Part shown: positions 42,180 through 50,729 of the stretch, in pieces | Layout: every line of letters begins with the position of its first letter | Numbering within the stretch: the first letter of the stretch is position 1 | Assembly: GCF_040649515.1 (NCBI RefSeq) | Contig: NZ_JBEZFP010000032.1 | Span: 1 to 64,000, forward strand | Origin: Yinghuangia elevatio | GTDB taxonomy: Bacteria > Actinomycetota > Actinomycetes > Streptomycetales > Streptomycetaceae | Reading direction: 5' to 3' | DNA length: 64,000 bases | Program-made: the position numbers and the translations under genes | The notes under the pieces: model-generated | What the model saw: the letters and a program-made list of their open reading frames with translations, nothing else | Told to the model about the DNA's origin: nothing | Databases searched by the model: none

Positions 42180-43088
42180 ATGACAGCGAACAACATGTCC
42201 CGGCGCAGGTTCCTCGTCGTCGGGACCGGCACCGCGGCGGCCGGCCCGGCGCTCGCCGCCTGCGGGGACGACTCCGGCAACGGCTCGGGCGACAACGGCG
42301 CCAAGGAGGGGGCGGTCCCGCCCGCCTCGGCGTCGCCGCAGGCGTCCGGTTCCGGCACCACCACTCAGTGCGTGCTGACCGCGAACGCCACAGAGGGGCC
42401 GTACTACCTCGACGACGCACTCGTGCGCCAGGACATCACCGAGGGCAAGCAGGGCGTCCCGTTCCGGCTGCGCCTGACCGTCCAGGACACGACGGCCTCG
42501 TGCGCGGCCGTCGCCGGCGCGGCCGTGGAGATCTGGCACTGCGACGCGTGGGGCTACTACTCGGGCTTCACCACCGCGAGCCCCGGGGGCGGAGTACCCG
42601 CGGAGAACACGGACGGCAGCAGCGCGAACGACCGGACGTACCTGCGCGGTTACCAGGTCGCGGGCGCCGACGGCGTGGTGGAGTTCACCACCATCGTGCC
42701 CGGCTGGTACACGCCGCGCGTCATGCACATCCACGTCAAGGTGCACACCGGTGGCGCGCAGCAGGACGGCACGTACGAAGGCGGCAAGGTCAACTTCACG
42801 GGACAGCTCTTCTTCCCCGACTCGCTCGGGGAGGAGGTGTTCCCGCTCGCGCCGTACAACCGGCACTCCGGAACGCCGACCAAGCTCGACGGCGACAGTG
42901 TGTACGGCGGCGGAGGTGCGTCCGACGGCCTCATGACCGTGACGCCCGTTCAGGCGGCCACGCCGTCGGCCGGATACGTGGGCACGCTCACCCTCGGCGT
43001 CGACACCACCAAGGAGAACAGCGGCGCGGGCGGACCGGGCGGCGGCCCGCCGGGAGGCGGCGGTGACAGCGGCGGCGGCCGCGGCTGA
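42180..43088 (+). CDS. Exported intradiol ring-cleavage dioxygenase (Tat/lipoprotein signal)
   Basis: 302 residues. The N-terminus SRRRFLVVG with the following hydrophobic stretch and LAACG suggests Tat export and lipid anchoring. The catalytic domain carries the non-haem Fe3+ ligands of protocatechuate/catechol dioxygenases: Tyr in the WGYYSG region, Tyr in PGWYTPR and His in HIHVKV, with EGPYYL at its start. It would open catechol-type rings outside the cytoplasmic membrane, unlike the usual cytosolic beta-ketoadipate enzymes. The C-terminus is Gly/Pro-rich. ATG 42180 has no strong ribosome site. Confidence 0.88.
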   Translation: MTANNMSRRRFLVVGTGTAAAGPALAACGDDSGNGSGDNGAKEGAVPPASASPQASGSGTTTQCVLTANATEGPYYLDDALVRQDITEGKQGVPFRLRLTVQDTTASCAAVAGAAVEIWHCDAWGYYSGFTTASPGGGVPAENTDGSSANDRTYLRGYQVAGADGVVEFTTIVPGWYTPRVMHIHVKVHTGGAQQDGTYEGGKVNFTGQLFFPDSLGEEVFPLAPYNRHSGTPTKLDGDSVYGGGGASDGLMTVTPVQAATPSAGYVGTLTLGVDTTKENSGAGGPGGGPPGGGGDSGGGRG

Positions 43089-43281
43089 CTCGGGCGGACC
43101 CGCTTTCCGGTGCACTCCGGGCGCCGCCCCGCTCCCGGTCCGCACGGCCTGTGCCCGCCCTGGCCGGGAGCTCCGCGCACGTGTCTGGAGAGTCGCGCCG
43201 GGCTGTGGCACGATCCGTCAGCACAGGGGCACAGCCGTTCGAGCCGTGCCCGGGTTCGCCTTGATCCGTTGGAGTGAACGC

Positions 43282-44052
43282 ATGTCGATAGTCCACGTGC
43301 CCGGCCGGTTCGACGGCAAGACCGCACTCGTCACCGGAGCCGGATCGGGCGTCGGCCGCGCGACCACGCTGCGCCTTGCGGCCGAGGGCGCGAACGTCTA
43401 CGCCCTGGACATCAACACCGACGCGCTGGCCGAGACCGCCAAGCTGGCCGGCGACCTGGCCGGCAAGGTCGCGACGCGCGTCACCGACGTCGCGAGCCGC
43501 GACGAGTGCTTCGCCGCGGTGGCGGACTGCGTCGCCGAGTTCGGCGGCCTGGACGTGCTCGGCAACGTCGCGGGCATCGCGCGCGCCGAGCACGTGCTCG
43601 AGGTGACCGAGGCGGACTACCGCCGCATGATGGGCGTCAACACCGACGGCTACTTCTTCATGTGCCAGGCCGCGATCCCGCACCTTCTGGAGCGCTCCGG
43701 CAACATTGTCAACATCGCGTCTAACGCGGGCGTCATGGGCCTCGCGTACAGCGTCGTCTACACGATGTCCAAGGGCGCCGTCGTGCAGCTGACGCGTTCG
43801 CTGGCCTGGGAGTTCATCAAGACGCCGCTGCGCGTGAACGCGATCGCGCCGGGCGGCATCGAGACGAACCTCGTCGCCAACTACCAGATGCCCGCCGACG
43901 TCGACTGGGACATGGTCGGCCGCTCGACCACGCCGCGCCCGATGGCGCAGCCGGAGGACATCGCCTCGATGTTCGCGTACGTCGCCTCCGACGAGGCGCG
44001 CAACGTGCACGGCGCCATTCTCAACAACGACACCGGCCTGACTGCCGGCTGA
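43282..44052 (+). CDS. Short-chain dehydrogenase/reductase (SDR)
   Basis: 256 residues. Cofactor loop TGAGSGVG near residue 18, NVAG block, catalytic Tyr160-x3-Lys164 in VYTMSKGA. ATG 43282 has GGAG 7 nt upstream. Substrate unknown; the pattern IAPGGIETNL is typical of classical NAD(P)-dependent alcohol dehydrogenases of this family. Genes on either side are not clearly related. Confidence 0.87.
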   Translation: MSIVHVPGRFDGKTALVTGAGSGVGRATTLRLAAEGANVYALDINTDALAETAKLAGDLAGKVATRVTDVASRDECFAAVADCVAEFGGLDVLGNVAGIARAEHVLEVTEADYRRMMGVNTDGYFFMCQAAIPHLLERSGNIVNIASNAGVMGLAYSVVYTMSKGAVVQLTRSLAWEFIKTPLRVNAIAPGGIETNLVANYQMPADVDWDMVGRSTTPRPMAQPEDIASMFAYVASDEARNVHGAILNNDTGLTAG

Positions 44053-44088
44053 CACGTCGTCAACCCTGGTGCGGGGCCCCGCCGTCGG

Positions 44089-44094
44089 TACGAT
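44089..44094 (+). promoter_or_regulatory. -10 element TACGAT, leaderless start of the membrane protein gene
   Basis: TACGAT is followed by 7 nt and GTG 44102 with no ribosome site, supporting a leaderless transcript and this start codon. Confidence 0.45.
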
Positions 44095-44101
44095 CGTCTG
44101 C

Positions 44102-44602
44102 GTGGCTGCAGACGGGGGCGCGGACGGCGGGGCACCTGCAAGTACGGACGAGGCGCGGAAACCGCGCCTGGGGCCGTGGGACACCGGCGCAAAGGTCCTG
44201 CACGCCCTGGGGCTGGCGACGCTGCTGGTGTCCGAGTACCTGCGGTTCTACATGGACGACGTGCGTGCGGGCCGCCCGGTGCCGGACACCGTCGAGTCCG
44301 CCCTCGAATCCGCCGTCGCGGCGGCGCGGGACGGCTCGTTCCACCGCACGTTCTGGGACATCCAGGAGGACGTCTCGTTCGGCCAGGAGCGGGCGGCGCT
44401 GTGGGCCGCGGTCTTCTTCGCAGTCGTCGTACGGCGCAACAACCACGGGCCGACCGACCTCCAGACGGCCATCTCCGTTGTCACGGCCGCCTATTGCGCG
44501 ATCGCCGCGCTGGCGGGTTCGTATCTGCTCTCCGCGGGCCCGCCGGTGCAGTTCGCGCTGCTCTTCTCGTTCGGCGCGATGTTCACGGTCACCCGCGAGT
44601 AG
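44102..44602 (+). CDS. Conserved-looking membrane protein of unknown function
   Basis: 166 residues. A charged N-terminal 30 residues precede a hydrophobic helix (VLHALGLATLLVSEYL), a soluble middle (about 55-100), then three hydrophobic segments (ALWAAVFFAVVV; AISVVTAAYCAIAALAG; VQFALLFSFGAMF). GTG 44102 is preferred over an earlier start at 44069 because of the leaderless-type -10 element. It ends 3 bp before the convergent gene. I do not recognise the family. Confidence 0.6.
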   Translation: MAADGGADGGAPASTDEARKPRLGPWDTGAKVLHALGLATLLVSEYLRFYMDDVRAGRPVPDTVESALESAVAAARDGSFHRTFWDIQEDVSFGQERAALWAAVFFAVVVRRNNHGPTDLQTAISVVTAAYCAIAALAGSYLLSAGPPVQFALLFSFGAMFTVTRE

Positions 44603-44605
44603 CCG

Positions 44606-45424
44606 TCAACGGGCCGGATACGTCGCGCAGATGAGCGTCGAGTTGTTGCGGGCCAGCCAATACCAGTAGCGCGTCCGGTCGTTCGCCGCGCGCCGGCACA
44701 TCGAGTCGGTGAGCGTGCTCGGCGCCCGGTACACGTTCGTGATCACGAGGATCGAGTCGTACTCGACCGGAATGCGCTGGGCGCCGCAGTCGGCCCAGGT
44801 GAACAGGTTGCCGGAGTACTGCGGATCGCTCGACGTGCCGCCTTCGCGGCTGACCAGGAAGCACTGCCCTTGCTTGAACTGCCGTTCCAGGCACAGGGAG
44901 ACGTTGCCGTAGCCCCAGCGCGCGTACCCGGCGTCGGCGGTCGGGCAGGTGCCGTTGACCCCGGCGACCCGCGCGTACGCCTCCCATGCGCCGCACGGCA
45001 CCTGCCGCGGCACCTCGCTGTTCCAGGTCCCGGCGCTGTCGCCGAGCAGGTACGCGTTGAGGCACGTCCCGACCCGCGCGGCAGCCTCGAAGGCCTCCTG
45101 GCGGGGATCGCGTACAGGCGCCGGTGGGGCCACCGGCCGCGGGTACGTCGGGTCGGGGGCCGCCGTGTACGGGTCCTCGGCGTCCGGATCCTCGGTGTCC
45201 GGGTCCGAGGCATCCGCGGGGGGAGCGGCACGGCGCGTGGCCGAGGCGTCCGGGAGCCGCGGCGTGTCGCCCGGCCCGGCCGTGGCGACCCCGCCGGTGA
45301 ACGCCGTCCCGCCTCCCCCCGAGTCGTCCTCGAGGAGGAAGGGCAGGAACGCGACCGCGAACAGCACTGCGGCCAGCGCCAATACGAGGCTTCCATTGGT
45401 CGTGGACTGCGATTCCCCCGTCAT
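44606..45424 (-). CDS. Membrane-anchored extracellular Cys-rich protein, unknown function
   Basis: 272 residues. One N-terminal helix (LVLALAAVLFAVAFLPFLL) is followed by an acidic/Pro-rich spacer (about 35-105) and an outside domain with about eight cysteines. This domain seems to hold two loosely similar units (VGTCLNAY...VPCGAWEAYARVAGV and QCFLV...ADCGAQRIPVEYDSI), faintly like LppU/septum-formation-type domains. ATG 45424 fits a leaderless start (TACCAT, 7 nt, ATG); an in-frame ATG at 45433 is less likely. Confidence 0.6.
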   Translation of the reverse strand: MTGESQSTTNGSLVLALAAVLFAVAFLPFLLEDDSGGGGTAFTGGVATAGPGDTPRLPDASATRRAAPPADASDPDTEDPDAEDPYTAAPDPTYPRPVAPPAPVRDPRQEAFEAAARVGTCLNAYLLGDSAGTWNSEVPRQVPCGAWEAYARVAGVNGTCPTADAGYARWGYGNVSLCLERQFKQGQCFLVSREGGTSSDPQYSGNLFTWADCGAQRIPVEYDSILVITNVYRAPSTLTDSMCRRAANDRTRYWYWLARNNSTLICATYPAR

Positions 45425-45431
45425 CGTCCGC

Positions 45432-45437
45432 ATGGTA
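45432..45437 (-). promoter_or_regulatory. -10 element TACCAT, leaderless start of the Cys-rich protein gene
   Basis: TACCAT on the minus strand ends 7 nt before ATG 45424; no ribosome site is present. Confidence 0.4.
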
Positions 45438-45581
45438 CGGACTCGGCGGCCGGACGGAAACCGATCCCACCCGCCGTGCGCCGAGCACCCCTTCGCGACC
45501 GCGACGCCCGAATGGGCACCTCTGTAAGCCGGATGGTCGTCCGGAGTTCACCGGCGGTCGCTCGAAACCGACCGCACAGGA

Positions 45582-45636
45582 CTAGGGAGTGTCGTCAAAT
45601 TCGCGGGCCCGGCGAGAATTTGAAGACACGACCTAG
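45582..45636. repeat. Imperfect 21-bp inverted repeat bounded by CTAG (possible miniature element)
   Basis: Left arm 45582-45602 and right arm 45616-45636 match at 18 of 21 positions and enclose 13 bp. Both ends carry CTAG, a rare tetranucleotide in this DNA. The last 15 bp, GAAGACACGACCTAG, recur at 59068-59082. It sits 65 bp upstream of the PhoX-like gene and could be a remnant of an insertion element or a structured leader. Confidence 0.55.
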
Positions 45637-45701
45637 CGTCGGGCAGCGGACCGAGAGACTCTGGGCGACGGCCAGACCGTCCGCGACAAAGGGGGCACAA
45701 C

Positions 45702-46871
45702 ATGGACCGGCGTACGTTCCTGCGAGGCACCGCCGTCGGAGCGGGCACCGTCGCTCTCGGCGGATCGCTGTGGACCTCGGTCGCGGGCGCCGCGCCCGCG
45801 CAGCCGGGTGCCGGGCCCTACGGGGCGCTGCTCGGCCCGGACGCGAACGGCGTACGGCTCCCGGCCGGCTTCACCTCCCGCGTCGTCGCCCGCAGCGGCC
45901 GGTTCGTGACCCGTACGCTGCACCTGTGGCACGGCGCGCCCGACGGCGGCGCGTGCTTCCCGGACGGCGACGGCTGGATCTACGTGTCCAACTCCGAACT
46001 CCCTTTGGTGGGCGGGGTGTCCGCGCTGCGTTTCGCGGGGGACGGGCGCATCCGCGGGGCGTACTCGATCCTCGGCGGTACGAACGTGAACTGCGCGGGC
46101 GGCGCCACGCCGTGGGGCACGTGGCTCTCCTGCGAGGAGGTGCCGTTCGGCCAGGTGTGGGAGACCGACCCGTACGGCCGCAACGGTGCCGGTGCGCGCC
46201 CCGCCATGGGCCGCTTCAAGCACGAGGCCGCCGCGGCCGACCCCGACCGCCGCGTCATCTACCTCACCGAGGACGAAGGCGACGGCTGCCTCTACCGGTT
46301 CACCCCGGACACCTGGGGCAACCTGTCGAGCGGCCGCCTGGACGTGCTGTGCGCGCCCGCCGAGCCGGTGACCGGACCGGTCACCTGGCGGCCCGTGCCC
46401 CGCCCCGGCGACTGGCTCGCCGGCACCCGCAACCAGGTCGCGGAGGCGCGGCACTTCGACGGCGGCGAGGGCGCCCACTACCGCGACGGGCGGCTGTGGT
46501 TCACCACCAAGGGCGACAACCGCGTGTGGGTGTACGACGCGGCGGCCGGCGTGCTCGACATCGCGTACGACGACGGCCTGGTGCCCGCCGGGACCGCCCC
46601 GCTCACCGGTGTCGACAACATCACCGGCCGCCCCAACGGCGACCTGTTCGTCGCCGAGGACGGCGGCGACATGCAGATCTGCCTCATCACCGCGGACGCG
46701 ACGGTCGCGCCGTTCCTCCAGGTCACCGGGCACGACGGCTCCGAGATCACCGGACCGGCGTTCAGCCCGGACGGCCGGCGGCTGTACTTCTCGTCGCAGC
46801 GCGGCACCTCGAACTCACCGCTGGCCGGCGTGACTTTCGAGGTGACGGGCCCCTTCCGGGACGCCGCCTGA
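45702..46871 (+). CDS. PhoX-family (DUF839) exported phosphatase-like protein
   Basis: 389 residues. The Tat signal RRTFLRG plus hydrophobic stretch ends near AGAAPA. The rest is a six-bladed propeller of the PhoX type (WGTWLSCEEVP, GRFKHEAAAADP, YLTEDEGDGCLYRF, NQVAEARHFDGGEGAHY, FVAEDGGDMQ). PhoX enzymes are Ca/Fe-dependent alkaline phosphatases; members this short may have other activities. ATG 45702 has AAGGGGG 6 nt upstream. Its 3' end overlaps the convergent MFS gene by 57 bp. Confidence 0.82.
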   Translation: MDRRTFLRGTAVGAGTVALGGSLWTSVAGAAPAQPGAGPYGALLGPDANGVRLPAGFTSRVVARSGRFVTRTLHLWHGAPDGGACFPDGDGWIYVSNSELPLVGGVSALRFAGDGRIRGAYSILGGTNVNCAGGATPWGTWLSCEEVPFGQVWETDPYGRNGAGARPAMGRFKHEAAAADPDRRVIYLTEDEGDGCLYRFTPDTWGNLSSGRLDVLCAPAEPVTGPVTWRPVPRPGDWLAGTRNQVAEARHFDGGEGAHYRDGRLWFTTKGDNRVWVYDAAAGVLDIAYDDGLVPAGTAPLTGVDNITGRPNGDLFVAEDGGDMQICLITADATVAPFLQVTGHDGSEITGPAFSPDGRRLYFSSQRGTSNSPLAGVTFEVTGPFRDAA

Positions 46872-48143
46872 GACATCGGCCGGGTCCGGGGCGGGCCCTG
46901 CGCCCGTCCCGGACGCGACAGGCCCCGCGCCCGTCCCGGACGCCACGGTGCGTCCGGCCCGCTCCGCCGTGCGGCGGCCGGAACGCCGCTCCAACCGGGC
47001 GGACAGGACGGCGAGCGCCAGCGCGGACAGTGCCATCAGGGCGCCGACCCAGTTCGGCGAGGTGTAGCCGAGGCCGCCGGCGATCACCACGCCGCCGAGC
47101 CAGGTCGCCAGGGCGTTGCCGAGGTTGAACGCCGCGATGTTGCCCGACGAGGCCAGCGTCGGCGCGCCCGCGGCCTGGTCCATGACGCGCTTCTGCAAAG
47201 GCGGCACGGTCGCGAAGCCGAAGGCCCCGATCAGCATCAGGGTCACCGCCGCGGCGGCCTTGTGGTGCGCGGTCGCGGTGAACAGGGCGAGAGAGGCGGC
47301 CAGTCCGGTCAGCGAGATGTACAGGCTCGGCATCAGGGCGCGGTCCGCGAAGCGTCCGCCGACCAGGTTCCCCGCGAACAGGCCGACGCCGAACAGCACC
47401 AGGAGCCACGTCACGGAGCCTTCGGAATAGCCGGCGACGTCGGTCATCATCGGCGCGATGTAGCTGATGGCGGCGAACACCCCGCCGAAACCGAGCACGG
47501 TCATCGCCATGGCCAGCCACACCTGGACGTTCCTCAGCGCCTCGAACTCCGGGCGCAGACGGGTGTCGCGGGCGGCCTCTCCGCCGACGCCCGCGCCCGC
47601 ATGTGCGGGCACCAGGGCGGCGATACCCGCGAGCGCGAGCACGCCGAGACCCGCGACGACGGCGAACGTGGTACGCCAGCCGAACGCCTGGCCGAGCCAG
47701 GTGCCGGCCGGTACGCCGACCACGTTGGCCGCGGTCAGGCCGGTGAACATGGTGGCGATTGCGGCGGCCCGCTTGCGCGGCGCCACCAGGTCAGCCGCGA
47801 CGACGGCGCCGATGCCGAAGAAGGCCCCGTGCGCGAACGCGGCGACCACGCGGCCGGCGAGCATGACGCCGAAGCCCGGCGCGACGGCGGAGAGCAGGTT
47901 GCCGGCGATGAACACGCCCATCAGCGAGAGCAGCATGCGCTTGCGCGGCACCCGGATGCCGAGCACCGCCAGCAGCGGGCCGCCCACGACGACGCCGAGG
48001 GCGTACACCGAGAGCACGTGGCCCGCGGTCGGGATGGAGACGGAGTAGGTGTCGGCGACCTCGGGCAGCAGGCCCATCGGGATGAACTCGGTCGTTCCGA
48101 TGCCGAAGGCGCCGATGGCCAGCGCCAGGAGTGCAAGAGGCAT
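46815..48143 (-). CDS. MFS efflux permease, DHA1 family (AraJ/PbuE-like)
   Basis: 442 residues with twelve helices. GIGTTEFIPMGLLPEVA in TM1 and the MFTGLTAANVVGVPAGTWLG stretch in TM5 are characteristic of the arabinose/chloramphenicol/purine efflux group. The C-terminal tail contains two copies of VASGTGAGP, encoded by 27-bp repeats. The divergent MarR-type regulator gene probably controls it through the repeats between them. Its last 57 bp overlap the convergent PhoX-like gene. Confidence 0.88.
   Translation of the reverse strand: MPLALLALAIGAFGIGTTEFIPMGLLPEVADTYSVSIPTAGHVLSVYALGVVVGGPLLAVLGIRVPRKRMLLSLMGVFIAGNLLSAVAPGFGVMLAGRVVAAFAHGAFFGIGAVVAADLVAPRKRAAAIATMFTGLTAANVVGVPAGTWLGQAFGWRTTFAVVAGLGVLALAGIAALVPAHAGAGVGGEAARDTRLRPEFEALRNVQVWLAMAMTVLGFGGVFAAISYIAPMMTDVAGYSEGSVTWLLVLFGVGLFAGNLVGGRFADRALMPSLYISLTGLAASLALFTATAHHKAAAAVTLMLIGAFGFATVPPLQKRVMDQAAGAPTLASSGNIAAFNLGNALATWLGGVVIAGGLGYTSPNWVGALMALSALALAVLSARLERRSGRRTAERAGRTVASGTGAGPVASGTGAGPAPDPADVSGGVPEGARHLESHAGQR
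46885..46947. repeat. Two tandem 27-bp repeats with a hairpin at the PhoX/MFS convergence
   Basis: Units at 46894-46920 and 46921-46947 encode the nonapeptide pair at the MFS C-terminus. Bases 46885-46895 and 46903-46913 pair over 11 bp (one G-U) with a 7-nt loop, so the start of the repeat could terminate the PhoX-like transcript, 14 bp after its stop. Confidence 0.65.
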
Positions 48144-48204
48144 GAGAGGGCTTTCGTCGGGGCCGGGGACGGCACGGCGTAGCGGTTACTTGCAGACGAC
48201 GTTA

Positions 48205-48229
48205 CTTGCATGCGCGGGATATATGCAAG
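48205..48229. promoter_or_regulatory. Operator-like CTTGCAT-N11-ATGCAAG between MFS and marR
   Basis: Perfect 7-bp arms in the MFS/marR divergent promoter region; a further ACTTGCA half-copy lies at 48188-48194. Likely binding site of the MarR protein, repressing both genes. Confidence 0.6.
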
Positions 48230-48305
48230 AGCGGGTTAATCGCGCGAGTGGGGTATCATGGCGGACAAGAGTCGGCGCGATGCCGGCTGTGAAGGGGAGT
48301 GCGGT

Positions 48306-48779
48306 ATGCGTGGACCGGAGATCGACGGGCGCGTCCTCGCCCAGGGCTGGTGCGCCCTCTCGCTGCTCCACGACCGGATCGACGCCCACCTGGAGAAGGC
48401 GCTGCAGAGCGCGCACGGGTTGAGCGTCCGGGAGTATTCGGCGCTGGTCGTGCTGAGCGAGCAGCACGACGGGGATGGCGGCCACCTGAGCATGACGCGC
48501 CTCGCGGACACCGTGGCCCTGAGCCAGAGCGCGACGACGCGGCTGGTCACGCGCCTGGAGGAGCGCGGCCTGCTGGTGCGGTACCTCTGCCCGACGGACC
48601 GGCGCGGCATCTACACCAACGTCACCGACGCGGGCCGGGCGCTGTTCGACCGGGCGCGCGAGACCAACGACCGGGCACTCGAGGAGGCCTTGGCCCACGC
48701 CGAGAAGTCGCCCGAGCTGCGGCCGCTGGTCGAGGTCGTGCGCGCCATGCAGCACGCCGCCACGGCCCCGCGGGCCTGA
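48306..48779 (+). CDS. MarR-family transcriptional regulator
   Basis: 157 residues from ATG 48306, chosen because GAAGGGGAG lies 6 nt upstream; an earlier in-frame ATG at 48258 has no good site. The winged helix is LADTVALSQSATTRLVTRLEERGLLVR, then the wing DRRGIYTNVTDAG. Divergent from an MFS efflux gene, the classic MarR/efflux arrangement; the inducer is unknown. Confidence 0.88.
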   Translation: MRGPEIDGRVLAQGWCALSLLHDRIDAHLEKALQSAHGLSVREYSALVVLSEQHDGDGGHLSMTRLADTVALSQSATTRLVTRLEERGLLVRYLCPTDRRGIYTNVTDAGRALFDRARETNDRALEEALAHAEKSPELRPLVEVVRAMQHAATAPRA

Positions 48780-48874
48780 TCCGGCGACGCACCCACGTTC
48801 GGCGCAACCACCGGCTCGCGGCGCCGCCGCACGTGATCATCGGGATTCCGGCACACGGAGGGAACCCGATTTCG

Positions 48875-49420
48875 ATGAGCAGCAGTGGCAAGCCGCCCGG
48901 CCGGCGCGGCCCTGACGACGAGCCGTATGAGGACCCCACCCTCGACGCCTCCGAGTCGCTGGTCACCGACGACCTGAGTGCCGACCCGCTGGACGTCGGG
49001 GTCGAGCCCCCCGACCGCTGGTCGGCGGCCGAGCGCTTCGGCACCACCGCGGAGGAGGCCGAACGCGGCGAATCCCTCGACCAGTTGCTGGACGAGGAGG
49101 AACCCGAGCTGGAGCCGGAGGACATCGACGACATCGACGACCGCTGGGCCGAGGGGCCCGAGCCGCGGTCCGGCCGCCTCGTCGACGAAGACGAGGGGAT
49201 GTTCGCGGACGACGTCGGCGTCGACTCCGGTGCCGCGTCCGCCGAGGAGGCCGCGGTGCACATCCTGCACGAACGCGAGCCCGTCATCGACGGGCAACTG
49301 GGCCTGGAATTCGACGCGGACGCCGACGCGGATCCGGACGCGGATCCGGGCTTCGGGCCGGATCCGGGCGCGGATGCGGACCGGGACACGGACGACCGCG
49401 CGGACCCCGACGGCCGCTGA
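48875..49420 (+). CDS. DUF5709-family acidic protein
   Basis: 181 residues, strongly acidic and predicted disordered. The DUF5709 hallmarks are ERFGTTAEEAERGESLDQLL, RSGRLVDEDEG and DVGVDSGAASAEEAAVHI. The tail (about 145-181) consists of Asp/Ala/Pro dipeptide repeats. The family is common in actinomycetes and has no known function. ATG 48875 has GGAGGG 12 nt upstream, somewhat far. Confidence 0.82.
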   Translation: MSSSGKPPGRRGPDDEPYEDPTLDASESLVTDDLSADPLDVGVEPPDRWSAAERFGTTAEEAERGESLDQLLDEEEPELEPEDIDDIDDRWAEGPEPRSGRLVDEDEGMFADDVGVDSGAASAEEAAVHILHEREPVIDGQLGLEFDADADADPDADPGFGPDPGADADRDTDDRADPDGR

Positions 49421-49435
49421 CGTACCGGCAAAGCA

Positions 49436-49491
49436 GCCGCCCGGCCGCCGGGGCTGTGGAGGAGCCCGGCCGCCGGGCGGCCTCGTTTGTT
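49436..49491 (+). terminator. Intrinsic terminator after the DUF5709 gene
   Basis: A nearly perfect 19-20-bp stem (49436-49455 with 49463-49481) around a 7-nt loop, followed by CTCGTTTGTT. It is one of the few hairpins in the window with a T-rich tail. Confidence 0.8.
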
Positions 49492-49583
49492 CCCGATCGG
49501 TGCGAACCCGGTGCGAACCCCGGGCGGCCGGTGGTGCGATCGTCGGCGGTGCGAACGCCGCCGGGCACCCCCGGCCCCCGGCC

Positions 49584-50495
49584 TCAGGTCACCAGGCGCT
49601 GCCGCAACTTGACGAGCGTGAGGATGTCGAGGCCCAGCCCGTCGGTCAGGTACTTGCCGAACGAGCCGTACCGGGCGTCGATCGCGGCCCGTGCGGCGTC
49701 CAGGTAGCGCTGGTCGACACCCAGCAGCGGGTCGAGCAGCGACGGGTTCTGCATCCTGCCGCTCGCGAGCAGCTGCTGCTTGAGTGCGTCGTTGCCCGGC
49801 TTGAGGTACTGGTTGCTGAGCAGGTAGTCCTGGTTGACCGTGCCGGTCGGCACGCCGACGGCCGTCAGCAGGATCGCGGTCATCCAGCCGGCCCGGTCCT
49901 TGCCCGCCGAGCAGTGGTACAGCGACACGGTGCCGTTGGCCACGCCCTTGGCCGTCGCGGCGAACTGCGCGCGGATGGCCGGGTCGTCGACGAACGTGCG
50001 GTACATGTCGACCATCAGCTGCGCGGCCCTGCCGTTGCCGAGGATCTGCTCCTGCTTGACCGGGTCGCCTGACGTGATGACGGCGTAGAGCGTGGTCATC
50101 AGGCCGCCGTCGGAGACGGCCAGGTTGGTGTTCGGTACGCCGGCCGGATACTTGTCGGGCCCGTTCGCCGCGATCTCCGCCGCGGTGCGGAAGTCGACGA
50201 TGCCCTTCAGCTTGAGCGCGGCCATCTGCGCCACGCCGTTGGGCGTCACCTTGTTGAGTGCCTCGGACCGGTACAGCACGCCGGAGCGCGTCTTCTCCCC
50301 GTCGTACGTCCGGTAGCCGCCCAGGTCGCGGAAGTTCGCGGTGCCCTCCACGGGGACGAGCCGCTGGGCGGTGGGCGGGGCGTGCGCGGCGGCCGACTGC
50401 GCCGCCGACGCGGCGGGCCCCGCGGCGATCCCGCCGCCCAGCAGGGCCGCGCCGACACCGAGTGCGATTGCCGTTCTGGATCCGCGTATTCGCAT
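49584..50495 (-). CDS. Secreted tyrosine-protein phosphatase (Y_phosphatase3)
   Basis: 303 residues with a signal peptide (MRIRGSRTAIALGVGAALLGG to about ASAAQ). NFRDLGGYRTYDG near residue 54 and phosphatase loop HCSAGKDRAG (Cys195) define the family, the same one as the intracellular phosphatase at 25.7-26.6 kb. Exported homologues act on phosphotyrosine or phosphoinositides outside the cell. ATG 50495 has AAGGAG 9 nt upstream. Confidence 0.88.
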   Translation of the reverse strand: MRIRGSRTAIALGVGAALLGGGIAAGPAASAAQSAAAHAPPTAQRLVPVEGTANFRDLGGYRTYDGEKTRSGVLYRSEALNKVTPNGVAQMAALKLKGIVDFRTAAEIAANGPDKYPAGVPNTNLAVSDGGLMTTLYAVITSGDPVKQEQILGNGRAAQLMVDMYRTFVDDPAIRAQFAATAKGVANGTVSLYHCSAGKDRAGWMTAILLTAVGVPTGTVNQDYLLSNQYLKPGNDALKQQLLASGRMQNPSLLDPLLGVDQRYLDAARAAIDARYGSFGKYLTDGLGLDILTLVKLRQRLVT

Positions 50496-50717
50496 GTGCG
50501 TCCACTCCTTGCGAGGGTGGTCTCCTGGTCCGCCGGCGAACGCGGGCATGCTGCACCACACCCGGAAGTCGTGCTTCCGCTCCCCGGACGAGATTCACCA
50601 TACGGATGCGTATGGAAAGCGGAAGGGGCATGCGCCGCCGAGGGCATGCCGAAAATGCACGGGTACCGCGCCGCGCGGCATCGATCGCCGGTGGCCGGGA
50701 GGGCCAGGGGATTTCCC

Positions 50718-50723
50718 TAACAT
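50718..50723 (+). promoter_or_regulatory. -10 element TAACAT, leaderless start of the DUF218 gene
   Basis: TAACAT ends 6 nt before GTG 50730; no ribosome site precedes this start. Confidence 0.45.
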
Positions 50724-50729
50724 TGGCGC

